Notes: a model not told the origin generated them from the sequence alone. Positions 36,891 through 46,430 are shown, counted from the stretch's first letter. The stretch is 64,000 nucleotides of DNA from Pseudomonas putida (GCF_028682475.1 NZ_JANHLE010000021.1:1-64000), one strand, 5' to 3'. Numbers and translations: made by a program.

Positions 36891-39484
36891 GTCGTACTCT
36901 TCATTGAGTCGGAGGGAATGGGACGCGGCATCCGCGGGAAGAAACTGAGCAACCAGCGGGTTGCGCCGATGATCGGCATGGCCGGCAGGCGCACCCAGGC
37001 CGGGGCATACTCGATGACCCGGTAGTAGCCCATGGCTCCCAGTGCCAGCACATCGAAGAAACTGCGCAGTGGCCGGTCCGGCACATGGCTGTCGCTCCAG
37101 CCAAGCCAGTTGTCGGCGCGGGCGAAGGTGCACTGCACGTAGTCGATGCGTTGCTGCACGGTCAGCTCCGCCAGGCTGATACCGACCTTGCGCTCGGCGC
37201 AGCGCATGACCCGGCCAGGGAACACGAACTCGCGCCCGGCCCGCTCCAGCAGCAACAGCACCTGAGTGTCCGGCGCCAGCGCGCGGGGGCTTTCCAGCTC
37301 GATCCCGGCACCGCTGTCGGAGTAGTCGTAGAGCAGCCCCGGATAGAGATGGCCGTCGGGCAGGCGCAAGGCTGCCGGCAGTTCCACCGGCACACGCTGG
37401 AAGCGCCGCACCTGACGAACTTCGGCCGCCACCGCCAGCGCTGCACCGATCAACAGCAGGTTGTAGATCACCCACAACGAACTGACGATCACCGTGCCGT
37501 ACTCGTTGCTCGGCCCGTAGAAAAAGCGCCAGACCGCAAAGGCCAGGCCCACCACGTTGAACGCGGCCAGCACCAGGTAAGGCCGGGCGATGCGCCAGTC
37601 GAGGCGGTCGCTCTCGTTCATGCCGCCCTTGACGGTGACGTCGAAGTTGCCACGTTTGGGCGAGAACAGTGCCACCAGGGTCGGGCGCATGATGTACCAG
37701 GCCAGCACCGACTCGTAGACCTCACCCCAGAAGGTTTGCCGGTACGGCCCCTGGACCCGCGAGTTGACCAGGCTGGCATGCAGCATGTGCGGCAGCACAT
37801 AGAGCAACAACAGCACCGCCGGGGCATAGATTACATAGGCATGCAGCAGCAGGAACGCCAGTGGCGCGGTGAGGAAAATCAGCCGCGGCAGCCCGGACAG
37901 AAAATGCAGCATGGCGTTGGCGTAGCACAAGCGCTGGAACAGGCTCAGGCCCTTGCCCAGCAACGGGTTGTCCATGCGAAAGATCTGCACCATGCCGCGT
38001 GCCCAGCGAATACGCTGACGCACATGGGCGGCCAGGCTGTCGGTGGCCAGGCCCGCCGCCAGGGGAACGCGCATGTACGCCGAGTTCCAGCCGGCACGGT
38101 GCAGGCGCAAGGCGGTGTGGGCGTCTTCAGTCACGGTCTGGGTGGCAAAGCCGCCGATGTCGTCCAGCGCCGAGCGGCGCAATACCGCGCAGGAGCCGCA
38201 GAAGAAGGTGGCGTTCCACAGGTCGTTGCCATCCTGGATCAGGCCGTAGAATAACTCGCCTTCGTTGGGCTTGCGGCGGAACGAGCCGAGGTTGTGCTCG
38301 AACGGGTCGGCGGAGAAGAAGTGGTGCGGGGTCTGTACCAGGGCCATTTTCGGGTCCTGGAGGAACCAGCCTACGGTCAACTGCAGGAACGCCCGCACCG
38401 GGATATGGTCGCAGTCGAACACCGCGACCAGATCGCCGGTCAATTGCTCCAGCGCGTGGTTGAGGTTGCCCGCCTTGGCACCGTGATTATCGTGACGGTC
38501 GATGTAGCCAACCCCGATCTCTTTGGCGAAGGTACGAAACTCTTCGCGGGCGCCGTCATCAAGGATGTACACCTTGAGTTTGTCGCGTGGCCAGTCCAGG
38601 CCAAGGGCCGCCATGACCGTGGTGCGCACCACCGACAGGTCTTCGTTGTAGGTCGGGATGACCAGATCGACACTCGGCCACAAACGCCGGTCTTCTGGCA
38701 GGGCCAACACCGGCCGGCGCAACGGCCAGACGCTTTGTACAAAGCTGAGGATCAGCACCAGCCAGGAATAGGTCTCGGCCAGCAACAGGATCATGCCGAG
38801 GATCAGGTCGAGGTCGTTTTCCCAGTGCAGTGTCGAGGTGTAGCGCCACCACAGGTAGCGGCAGGAGATGGTGATCGACAGGATGATCATCATCAGCGTC
38901 GGAAAACGCCCGGGCATATAGCGCATCAGCATCGCCATCGCCCCCAGGGTGACGACGAACACCAGCTGTGCATAGAGGTTGAACGGCGAGGTAATGCACA
39001 GCAGCGCGATGACCATCCCGACCACTGCCAGGGTCCAGTAGAACACCCGTTCGCCGGTCGAGCCGCTCGCCTTGATCCGGCGCTGCGTCTGCGCCAGGGC
39101 GTCGCTGCGGCCGATAAGCCGCGGCAACCTGCGCATCAGCCCTACCAGCGGCAGGCGGGCGCGTTGCACCCCGGTATACAGACCGCGCCCCAGGCGTTGC
39201 CCCCAGCGAATGCCCTTGCCCCGTTTCAGATCGGCACCGCGTTCCGGACGTGCGGGGCGTAGCAGCAACAGCCAGAGGGTCTGCACCAGGCCACGCAGCG
39301 GGTCGCCGAGGCTCGGACGTTTATGCGCAAGCTGCGGATAATACTGACGCCAGTTGCGCAGCAGCCGTTGCCACTGCGGCGAGTCCAGGCGCAGAAATAC
39401 CCAGGCCAGACTGGCACCGATGCTGAGCACGACGGCCGTAAACGGGCGTGCACCGCGCTGGCGATAGGCGCGATAGCGATTCAT
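36887..39484 (-). CDS. bcsA: Cellulose synthase catalytic subunit BcsA (UDP-forming)
   Basis: This 865-residue membrane glycosyltransferase (GT2) has the catalytic series VDLVIPTYNED, FDCDHIP (about residue 355), TED (about 450) and QRIRW (about 490). A C-terminal PilZ domain (RRFQRVPVELP near 695, DYSDSGAGIELE) binds c-di-GMP and activates the enzyme. Its length matches the enterobacterial type. It overlaps bcsB by four bases and bcsQ by four bases. Confidence 0.96.
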   Translation of the reverse strand: MNRYRAYRQRGARPFTAVVLSIGASLAWVFLRLDSPQWQRLLRNWRQYYPQLAHKRPSLGDPLRGLVQTLWLLLLRPARPERGADLKRGKGIRWGQRLGRGLYTGVQRARLPLVGLMRRLPRLIGRSDALAQTQRRIKASGSTGERVFYWTLAVVGMVIALLCITSPFNLYAQLVFVVTLGAMAMLMRYMPGRFPTLMMIILSITISCRYLWWRYTSTLHWENDLDLILGMILLLAETYSWLVLILSFVQSVWPLRRPVLALPEDRRLWPSVDLVIPTYNEDLSVVRTTVMAALGLDWPRDKLKVYILDDGAREEFRTFAKEIGVGYIDRHDNHGAKAGNLNHALEQLTGDLVAVFDCDHIPVRAFLQLTVGWFLQDPKMALVQTPHHFFSADPFEHNLGSFRRKPNEGELFYGLIQDGNDLWNATFFCGSCAVLRRSALDDIGGFATQTVTEDAHTALRLHRAGWNSAYMRVPLAAGLATDSLAAHVRQRIRWARGMVQIFRMDNPLLGKGLSLFQRLCYANAMLHFLSGLPRLIFLTAPLAFLLLHAYVIYAPAVLLLLYVLPHMLHASLVNSRVQGPYRQTFWGEVYESVLAWYIMRPTLVALFSPKRGNFDVTVKGGMNESDRLDWRIARPYLVLAAFNVVGLAFAVWRFFYGPSNEYGTVIVSSLWVIYNLLLIGAALAVAAEVRQVRRFQRVPVELPAALRLPDGHLYPGLLYDYSDSGAGIELESPRALAPDTQVLLLLERAGREFVFPGRVMRCAERKVGISLAELTVQQRIDYVQCTFARADNWLGWSDSHVPDRPLRSFFDVLALGAMGYYRVIEYAPAWVRLPAMPIIGATRWLLSFFPRMPRPIPSDSMKSTT

Positions 39485-40215
39485 ACGCGACGGGCCTCCT
39501 GTGCCAGTAGCCAGGTCGCCAGGCTGCGCACGTCATGGCTGGCCAGGGAGTCTGGCGCGTAGTGGCCCACCGGGCTCTTCCAGGCCAGCGCACCGGCCAT
39601 GGCCTCGTCGCGGTGGATCAACTGGGGAATCAGTTGCGCATGGCGTTCGCCCCAGAGCAGCAGCAGGTCGCGTTGCAACTGGCTGACCGGGTCGAAACGG
39701 TTGACCAGCAGCAAGTCGCCGCCCGCCCCTTCAGTACACAACAGCGCATGGCATGCGGCGTCCGCCTCCACGACCCGGACACGCCTCGTCGCCTCCGGCA
39801 ACAGCGGCAGCGCCGCTTGCCCGGCCGGCAACGTGGCGGGCAGGTCCAGCAGGATCCAGTCAAAGTGCGCCTGCAGGGTGTGCAAGCGTTGCGGCCACTC
39901 CTGCGGCTGGGTCCGTTGACGCTGCTCCAGCACGCTCAACGCCTGCGCCGACAGCTGCCCGAATGGCAGCAGGTACAAGCCCTCCACCACCTGCAGCAAG
40001 GCCTCGTTCCAGCGTCCCTCGGCGTCCTGGTCGACCGTGGCCCAGCCATCTGGCGCCTCCAGGGCCAGGTTGCAGTGCAGGCGCAACAGGTTGCGCGGGT
40101 GCAGGTCGACCATCAGCACGCGTTGCTGCAACAGGTGCAAGGCAAAGCCCAGGCCGGCAAGCACCGACGTCGTACCGACACCACCACGAATACCGCTCAG
40201 TGCCACCACCGTCAT
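39481..40215 (-). CDS. bcsQ: Cellulose biosynthesis protein BcsQ (ParA/MinD-like)
   Basis: This 244-residue protein has the deviant Walker A GIRGGVGTTS at residues 8-17 and the following strand VLMVDLHP. BcsQ localises the secretion machinery at the pole and pairs with BcsR. It starts inside the end of bcsR. Confidence 0.92.
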   Translation of the reverse strand: MTVVALSGIRGGVGTTSVLAGLGFALHLLQQRVLMVDLHPRNLLRLHCNLALEAPDGWATVDQDAEGRWNEALLQVVEGLYLLPFGQLSAQALSVLEQRQRTQPQEWPQRLHTLQAHFDWILLDLPATLPAGQAALPLLPEATRRVRVVEADAACHALLCTEGAGGDLLLVNRFDPVSQLQRDLLLLWGERHAQLIPQLIHRDEAMAGALAWKSPVGHYAPDSLASHDVRSLATWLLAQEARRV

Positions 40216-40421
40216 AGGGTCGGCGCCTGGTGACTGACTTGCGCGATTGTGACGCTATCGCTCGACCAGCCATCGCTTTCGGCCAGTAACGGCCAGCGCC
40301 GGCAGGCGGCAAGCAGCTCGCCTTCGCGGCTGATGTCCTGGTACGGCATGCCTTCATCGCCCAGGCGCTGTTTGAGCCGGGCGATGTCATCGCTGCGCAG
40401 TTTCCGCTCGTCCTCGGTCAT
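40212..40421 (-). CDS. bcsR: Cellulose biosynthesis protein BcsR
   Basis: This 69-residue protein has the BcsR signature YQDISREGELLAACRRWPLL. The ATG at 40421 follows GAGGAGGCG and is preferred over the longer frame. BcsR binds and stabilises BcsQ; the two genes overlap by four bases. Confidence 0.88.
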   Translation of the reverse strand: MTEDERKLRSDDIARLKQRLGDEGMPYQDISREGELLAACRRWPLLAESDGWSSDSVTIAQVSHQAPTL

Positions 40422-40444
40422 ATCGCCTCCTCTTTGTTCGCGGC

Positions 40445-42043
40445 TCATTCGGGATACAGCATCCATTGCGTTTGTCCCTTGATGCGTACGTAGGGCCGGC
40501 CCTGGAACTCGACCACGGCAGAATCGGAGTTCTCCGAAACTGCCGCGGTGGTCGGCAGGTCGTGGGTCAACGCCGCCAGGTCGAGCGGCCCGCCCTGCTG
40601 TGCATACAGCCGGGCAATCAGCTCGGAGACCGCCAGGTAGCTGGACGGCGCAGTGACATGCTGAGGCCCTTGCTGGTCGTTTTCGCCCATGTTGATCAGC
40701 TTGATCACCGCCGGGACGTGGGTGATGGAGCGCGACGGAATCTCGCGCATGCCGGAAATCTGCATGCGGTCACCGTGCACCGCCGCACCATGTTCCGGCA
40801 CCAGCACCAGCACCACGCGCCGCCCGCTTTGCTCGACCATGTCGATGAACTGGTCGATGTCGCCGAGGAAGTTCTTCGCCCGTTCCTGGAACGAGGCGCG
40901 CCGGGTGCTGCCATCGGCATTGGTGATGCGGTTGCCGTCATGCAGGGTGATGGTGTTGTAGAACAGCGACACCGCAGGTTTCTGCTCCTTGAGCCGATGC
41001 GTCCACCAGGCCTGCAGCACGTCGTGGTCGCGGGCAATGTTGGCGCCGTCGTACGACTTCAGCGCCGTGGGGAACTCGTCGCTGCTCATCAGCGGTGCAG
41101 GCAGGTGCTGACCGGCGAGGAAGGTCATGTATTTACGGGTGATCGGGCCGTTGTGGTTGAGCATCAACTCGGGGCTGTAACCGAGCTTGGCCAGGTTGTC
41201 GAACAGCATGCACTGCTCGTTCGCCGGCTCGTACAACTTGATGTGATGCGGCTGGCCACAGCTGGCGCGCAGCATGCGGATCGCTGCCGGGCCACTGTAT
41301 GAAGTCGCCGAGTTGAAGCGGTCGAACACCACGTTCATGCGCCGGAACAAGGCGTTGTCGCGCATGCCGGCATCTTCCAGATCGTCCCAGGCCAGCGAGC
41401 AGACGTTGAGCACCAGCAGGTCGAATGGCTCGGCCGTCGGGTTGCGCTCCGGGAAGCGGGTCATCTTGCCCGACTGCTCGCGATAGAACTGATCCAGCCA
41501 GGCATCGATGGCCTTGCTTTCGGCCAGCGGGCTACTGGCACCCTGGTTGGTACCCGCCTCGCTGGCGACCGACTGCACCGGTGCACTGATCGCCGGTAAA
41601 GCGCCGACCAGGTACACCCACAGCAGCAACGCAACGCTGACCAGCGTCAGGCGCACCCACGGGGCAATGAACAAGTAGGCCAGGCCGATGGCCAGGAGCA
41701 CGCCGAGCACGTCCCAGTTGACGAAACGCCCAAGCAGGTCAATGACGTAGTCGACGGAAAACGCCAGCACCTCGGATTGCTCGAACAGCCTGCGAATCGG
41801 CGGGTACCAGGTGTCCTTGTAGAGCAGCGCGGCCCCCAGTGGCACCGCAACAGCGTTGCGCAGGCGCGGCAGCCATGGCCCCGGCAAGGGCAACAGCAGC
41901 CCGGCGGCGAGCAATAGATTGAGCAGCGCGTTGAAGTCCAGCAGGCCCATCCATAACAAGACAAACTTGCCGAGGAAATACAGGTTCCAAAGCCCCAGCT
42001 CCGGCCATTTCAGTACCGGCGCTGTGGCGACCGCGTCACTCAT
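40445..42043 (-). CDS. bcsG: Cellulose phosphoethanolamine transferase BcsG
   Basis: This 532-residue protein has several N-terminal helices and a periplasmic alkaline-phosphatase-fold domain. The expected catalytic serine lies in SATSYSGPAA (about residue 247). Zinc ligands are plausible in LNVCSLAWDD (about 213) and VPEHGAAVHG. BcsG adds phosphoethanolamine from lipids to cellulose. The ATG at 42043 follows AAGGAGG. It overlaps bcsF by eight bases. Confidence 0.92.
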   Translation of the reverse strand: MSDAVATAPVLKWPELGLWNLYFLGKFVLLWMGLLDFNALLNLLLAAGLLLPLPGPWLPRLRNAVAVPLGAALLYKDTWYPPIRRLFEQSEVLAFSVDYVIDLLGRFVNWDVLGVLLAIGLAYLFIAPWVRLTLVSVALLLWVYLVGALPAISAPVQSVASEAGTNQGASSPLAESKAIDAWLDQFYREQSGKMTRFPERNPTAEPFDLLVLNVCSLAWDDLEDAGMRDNALFRRMNVVFDRFNSATSYSGPAAIRMLRASCGQPHHIKLYEPANEQCMLFDNLAKLGYSPELMLNHNGPITRKYMTFLAGQHLPAPLMSSDEFPTALKSYDGANIARDHDVLQAWWTHRLKEQKPAVSLFYNTITLHDGNRITNADGSTRRASFQERAKNFLGDIDQFIDMVEQSGRRVVLVLVPEHGAAVHGDRMQISGMREIPSRSITHVPAVIKLINMGENDQQGPQHVTAPSSYLAVSELIARLYAQQGGPLDLAALTHDLPTTAAVSENSDSAVVEFQGRPYVRIKGQTQWMLYPE

Positions 42044-42224
42044 GGACGCCCTCCTTTTCGGCATCATGATTAATCCGCACACCCCGGGCGATGAGGTGGC
42101 GCGGTGGCAAACGGCGACTGAACCAGGTGACCAGACGTTGGCCCAACAGGAACAAGGCAATCGCTAGCGGTGCAGTCAATAAAGCGGTGAGGCCGATGAC
42201 CCACAGCAGTTCTTCGTAGGTCAT
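42036..42224 (-). CDS. bcsF: Cellulose biosynthesis protein BcsF
   Basis: This 62-residue protein is one helix (LLWVIGLTALLTAPLAIALFL) followed by a basic cytoplasmic tail, the pattern of BcsF, which tethers BcsE and assists BcsG at the inner membrane. It overlaps both neighbours, bcsG and bcsE. Confidence 0.88.
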   Translation of the reverse strand: MTYEELLWVIGLTALLTAPLAIALFLLGQRLVTWFSRRLPPRHLIARGVRINHDAEKEGVHE

Positions 42225-43759
42225 TGGCGCGCCTCCAGCACTTGCAGGGAAATCTTCTGTGGCTGTAGCGGCCGGAACGCCTCGGTGTCCGGCTGTGCCT
42301 CAGCCGGGTCGAGCACCAGGGCGTCGACCGCGGCGCTGTCATCGGACTGGAACTGCGGCAGCGACAGCACTTGCGAGGGCAGCACACTTTCGTAACCGCC
42401 AAGCACATCCTGCCAGGGCAGGCGGAACACATTGCGCAACGCGGCGTCGACCAGCGACGGGCTGCAGGCGAACAGGAACAGATAAGGCACATCACCGGCG
42501 ATGCAGGCGATATCGCCATAGCGGCGCAGTTGCAGCTCCTGCAGCAGTGCGGTCGGGCTGAGTGTTGGCAAGGGCTGCAAGCGCAGCAACTGGTGACGCA
42601 CCTCAGTGCCGACGGTGTTGTCGGCCATCTTCTTCGCCGCCGCAGCGAACGCCCGTGGCGACAGGCAGCCACGCACCTGCAGAGGCTGCAGGCGGGCTAG
42701 CAGCGCTGACGGTTCGGCCGCCAGTGGACGCTGCCAGCGGTGGCCCTGAATCGAGCGCACCAGGGTCAGGAAGCGCAGAAACGGCGTGCCCAGCGGCACC
42801 ACCAGATTTGCGCCGCTGGCCAGCAGCAACTGTTCTTCGTGCTGACGCAGGCCTTGCAGCATCTCGCGTACCACCAGTTTGACCGCGCGCCCGCAATGAC
42901 TGCGCAACTGGTACAGGCGCCTGGCCAGCGCGTTGACATCGTCGGTGCCGCTCAAGGCGAAGATCACGGTCGCCGCCTGCGCATCCATGCCCCGTTCCAG
43001 CAGCGCGTCCGGGTCGCCGAACAGGTGCCATTGCGCGGTTGGTGGCGTCTCGCCGGCCAGCACGGCAGTGTCTGCCAGGACCTGGCGCTGATCGTTGGCG
43101 ATCGGCGCGGCGCGGTCATCGTCGGGGCGAGGCGACACGCGGAACCCGCTGCCCTCGTCTAACAGGAGGAAATCATGCGGGCCGTTGACGCCGGCGTCGT
43201 TACTCCAGAAGTGCACCAGCAGATGCCGCGCGCCCTGGGCCACGTAGACCTGGGCCAGGCCGGAAATGTTGTCGTTGTGGCGCAGCAGAATATCCAGCAG
43301 CGCCGGTGGTGGAGTATCGCCGACCACCAGCAGCGTACTGCCCACCGAACGCAGCCAGTCCTGAGCCCGGGAGCACCACAGCGCCAGGGATTCTGCCACC
43401 AGTTCGTCCCAGCCTTTGTGCGGCACCCGGATCAGCCAGATCGCCCCTTCCCCACCGCGCACTCGCGGCACGTCCTGGCGCACCGCCTGGATCATGTGTC
43501 TGGGGGACATCGCGGGCAGGTCGAACAGGGTCAGATGCCCTGGCCCGCGATCATCGGGAATCGCCTTGACCAGGTCGCGCGAGGCGCCGGCGGCATTGAC
43601 CAGCAAGGCCCGCGCCGAGGCCGGCAGGCTCATCAGTAATTGTGTGCACAGCCGGTCGGCGGTGTCCGGCGACTCGCAGGCCAGCCAGTACAGGCCACCA
43701 ATGCGCATTTCCGCTTGTCTGTCGGGAAGACCGGGCAATACCGGTGTCGACGCATGCAA
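42221..43759 (-). CDS. bcsE: c-di-GMP-binding protein BcsE
   Basis: This 512-residue protein matches BcsE, with LFDLPAMSPRHM, VAQGARHLLVHFW and the GIL-domain c-di-GMP motif RYGD (RRYGDIACIAGD) in the C-terminal third. I propose a TTG start at 43759 because AAGGAGG lies six bases upstream in this exact register. The ATG in the same stretch is out of frame, and in-frame ATG/GTG codons further upstream lack a ribosome binding site. It begins the colinear bcs operon. Confidence 0.85.
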   Translation of the reverse strand: MHASTPVLPGLPDRQAEMRIGGLYWLACESPDTADRLCTQLLMSLPASARALLVNAAGASRDLVKAIPDDRGPGHLTLFDLPAMSPRHMIQAVRQDVPRVRGGEGAIWLIRVPHKGWDELVAESLALWCSRAQDWLRSVGSTLLVVGDTPPPALLDILLRHNDNISGLAQVYVAQGARHLLVHFWSNDAGVNGPHDFLLLDEGSGFRVSPRPDDDRAAPIANDQRQVLADTAVLAGETPPTAQWHLFGDPDALLERGMDAQAATVIFALSGTDDVNALARRLYQLRSHCGRAVKLVVREMLQGLRQHEEQLLLASGANLVVPLGTPFLRFLTLVRSIQGHRWQRPLAAEPSALLARLQPLQVRGCLSPRAFAAAAKKMADNTVGTEVRHQLLRLQPLPTLSPTALLQELQLRRYGDIACIAGDVPYLFLFACSPSLVDAALRNVFRLPWQDVLGGYESVLPSQVLSLPQFQSDDSAAVDALVLDPAEAQPDTEAFRPLQPQKISLQVLEARQ

Positions 43760-44086
43760 TAGCCACCTCCTTGAGGGCACAGGACAACAGTCCATCCAGT
43801 CAGGCGCGGTTGCAAAACAATGCACACACTACACGCCTCAATCCTGTCGAGCGTGCTGGGGGTTAAAAATAGAACGGGCCTGCAGCAAAGACTTTAGACC
43901 GATTTTCTCAAGTCGTATGACCTGCAGCAAAATCAAGCCGAGTGTCACCGTCAGCACCTCCGAATTTCGCTGGCCAACCCGTTCCATTGGTTGGCTATTT
44001 TGCGCGCGGCGAAATATCGGAGTTTGATGCAGGTCAGCAGTGGCGGCTAATGATCAACTGACGTGTAGCCGCCTGCCGGACGCCGC
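43760..44086. other. Gap between bcsE and gltS with nested inverted repeats
   Basis: No gene is visible. Between 43918 and 44036 three nested inverted repeats share one centre: TGACCTGCA/TGCAGGTCA outside, CTCCGAATTTCGC/GCGAAATATCGGAG in the middle, GCCAACC/GGTTGGC inside. A weak stem GCGGCTA/TAGCCGC (44043-44072) follows the gltS stop codon. The bcs promoter must lie here on the minus strand, but I saw no convincing hexamers. Confidence 0.6.
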
Positions 44087-45301
44087 TTAAAGACCACTGA
44101 ACATGCCAATGATCACGGCATTGACCAGGTCGATGAAAAAGCCGCACACCAACGGCACGATCAGGAATGCCTGGTGGGCCGCACCGTACTTTTGCGTCAC
44201 GGTGGTCATGTTGACGATGGCCGTCGCCGTGGAGCCGAGGGTGATCCCGCCGAATCCGGAAGCAACCACACTGGCTTCGTAATCACGCCCCATGCAGCGG
44301 AACACCACAAAGTAGGTATAGAGAACCGTCAGCAGCACTTGCAGGGTCAAGGCGCACAGGATGAACATCAACGCCCCGCTGAGCTGCCATAACTGCAGCC
44401 CCATCAGGGCCATGGTCAAAAACATGCCCAGACAGATATCGGAGATCAACGCCAGGCCCAGGCTCGCACCGCTCCAGCTTTTGAGCTTCTGCTCGCCGAC
44501 AACGGCAAGCACAACGTGGTGGATGACGATGCCGGCGAACAGGCAACTGACGAATTTTGGCAGGGTGATGCCGGCATCGACCAGCAGCAGGTTGAGGCCA
44601 TAGCCGAGCATCAGCGTCAGGTTGAGCCACATCCAGGCCCAGAGCACATCGTAGTAGTTCACGCCCTTGTTCGGTTGATGTTCGAGAATGCCGATCTCCA
44701 GCGCGGCATCCCGGGAAGGCGTCAGGTTATGGCGCCGTATCAACTGGTTGGCGATCGGGCCGCCGATCACGCACGCAGCAATCAGGCCGACGGTGTTGCT
44801 GGCGATGCCCAGTTCATGTGCGTTGCTGATGCCGAGCTTCTCGACGAACAGCGGCGCCCAGGCCAATGTTGTGCCCACCCCGCCAGTCAGGGAAATCGAG
44901 CCGACCATCAACCCCGCCTTGGGGTCGAGGCCAAACACCTCGGCCAGGCCCATGCCCAGGGTGTTTTGCAGGACGATGAAGACACTGGCGAGCACCAGCA
45001 GGATCACTAGCGGGCGTCCGCCCTTGAGCAGTTGGCGTACATCCGATTTCAAGCCGATGCCGGCAAAGAAATACAGCAGCAAGGTGTCGCGAACCTGCAG
45101 ATCGAACTCGACTTGGATATTCAGACCGAAGTACAGCAGGCTGGTCACCGCGGCACAGACGAAACCGCCGACAACCGATTCGGGAATGCAGTATTGACGC
45201 AGCAAGGTGCTGTGCTGGACAAGGGTTTTGCCGAGGAAAAGCAGGAGGATCGCAAGGGTAAAGCTCACGAGACCGTGAACCGGGAAAAGCTGGGAGGTCA
45301 T
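44087..45301 (-). CDS. gltS: Sodium/glutamate symporter GltS
   Basis: This 404-residue membrane protein has about ten helices and the GltS pattern, including two inverted halves with GIGLKSDVRQL, SLTGGVGTT and GFGGITLGSTATA. It imports glutamate with sodium. The ATG at 45301 has AGGAAGG upstream. It is transcribed toward the bcs operon on the same strand, but a structured gap separates them. Confidence 0.93.
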   Translation of the reverse strand: MTSQLFPVHGLVSFTLAILLLFLGKTLVQHSTLLRQYCIPESVVGGFVCAAVTSLLYFGLNIQVEFDLQVRDTLLLYFFAGIGLKSDVRQLLKGGRPLVILLVLASVFIVLQNTLGMGLAEVFGLDPKAGLMVGSISLTGGVGTTLAWAPLFVEKLGISNAHELGIASNTVGLIAACVIGGPIANQLIRRHNLTPSRDAALEIGILEHQPNKGVNYYDVLWAWMWLNLTLMLGYGLNLLLVDAGITLPKFVSCLFAGIVIHHVVLAVVGEQKLKSWSGASLGLALISDICLGMFLTMALMGLQLWQLSGALMFILCALTLQVLLTVLYTYFVVFRCMGRDYEASVVASGFGGITLGSTATAIVNMTTVTQKYGAAHQAFLIVPLVCGFFIDLVNAVIIGMFSGL

Positions 45302-45358
45302 CAACGCCTTCCTCTAATCTGAAAAAAGCATTATCACGATTTGCCCACTGCCGGTTCA

Positions 45359-45388
45359 GATCCGAATCAATAAAAGCTGATTCAGATC
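45359..45388. promoter_or_regulatory. Inverted repeat upstream of gltS
   Basis: GATCCGAATCA and TGATTCAGATC form 11-bp arms with one mismatch around ATAAAAGC, about 58 bases before the gltS start. Position and symmetry suit an operator, but the binding protein is unknown. Confidence 0.4.
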
Positions 45389-45479
45389 GCCCGCGTGGCG
45401 CACATTGACCAACCGGCGTGTTGGCCCCGGCAAGGATAGTCTCGTTCCATTCGTTACACACACCATCGCGGACGGGGCA

Positions 45480-45504
45480 TCGCGGGGCAAGCCCGCTCCC
45501 ACAG
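45480..45504. repeat. Single REP
   Basis: TCGCGGGGCAAGCCCGCTCC matches one REP arm, between gltS and the cell-wall peptidase gene. No inverted partner is nearby. Confidence 0.75.
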
Positions 45505-45722
45505 GGGGGGCATAGTGCCGCGCACGATTGGACAACTTTTGCGGCCAAAGCTACCGTCAATTGAAGTGCGACAAATCAGTGTCCACTCACCGTACGCTGC
45601 GAAACCTGCACGGGGCCGCGGCGCCGTGGATCTACCCCTTGATGTCCCGGCTGGAGAAGGTGCAGCGCCGCACACGGTGCAACCCGGCTGAGTTACCTGC
45701 ACTGTCATCAGAGGGTCACGCT

Positions 45723-46430
45723 ATGGTCACCGGAGAAGAGCTGTTCGCACTCGCTGCGACCAAGAAAGGCCAGAAATACGTGAATGTCCTGGTCCCCAAG
45801 GACAACCCGAACTGGAACGGCCCGTGGGACTGTGCAGAGTTCGTCTCCTGGGTGCTGTTCCAGAAGCTCAAGAAGCTCTATGGCTGCATCGACAACAAGG
45901 GCAATCCGGCGATCACTGAAGCGTACTCCGGCGCCTGGGTCAGAGACGCAAAGGATGGCACCCTGATCGTCACCGACGAGTCCGATGCGATGCTCACCGC
46001 CGGGGTCATTCTGATCCGCAAACCACCGCTGCCCGGGCAGATGGGCCATGTCGCCATTACCGATGGCCACGGCAAGACCATGGAGGCCGCCGGTACCAAC
46101 CTTGGCGTTCGCGTCGGCAATGTCAGCGGCCGGGTCTGGGACCATATCTGCAGGGTGCCGAACGTTGCCTACAGCAGCGATGCGCGGGTGCCGCGCCTCA
46201 AGCCGCAACCACAGTTCATTCGGCTGCAAGAGCCGAACATCAAAAGTGCGAAGGTCAAGGAAATCCAGAACTGCCTGAAGGCCCTGGGCATTGACCCGGG
46301 AAAGATAGACGGCGAGTACGGTCCGCATACCACCGCTGCGGTGATTGCCTTCCAGGCCACTCACCGCCTGGTTGCCGATGGTATTGTCGGCCCGGCGACC
46401 GCCCGGGCGCTGAAGATCGAATGGCCCTGA
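45723..46430 (+). CDS. Predicted cell-wall peptidase/amidase with C-terminal peptidoglycan-binding domain
   Basis: This 235-residue protein combines an NlpC/P60- or CHAP-like papain-fold domain with a C-terminal peptidoglycan-binding domain type 1. In the first, Cys37 is in WDCAEFVSW and His109 in GQMGHVAITDG; the second covers about residues 170-235 (VKEIQNCLKALG, GEYGPHTTAAVIAFQ, DGIVGPATARAL). No signal peptide is present from the ATG at 45723 (AGAGGG upstream). Such proteins are phage-type endolysins or secreted effectors; no immunity gene is evident beside it. Confidence 0.75.
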   Translation: MVTGEELFALAATKKGQKYVNVLVPKDNPNWNGPWDCAEFVSWVLFQKLKKLYGCIDNKGNPAITEAYSGAWVRDAKDGTLIVTDESDAMLTAGVILIRKPPLPGQMGHVAITDGHGKTMEAAGTNLGVRVGNVSGRVWDHICRVPNVAYSSDARVPRLKPQPQFIRLQEPNIKSAKVKEIQNCLKALGIDPGKIDGEYGPHTTAAVIAFQATHRLVADGIVGPATARALKIEWP

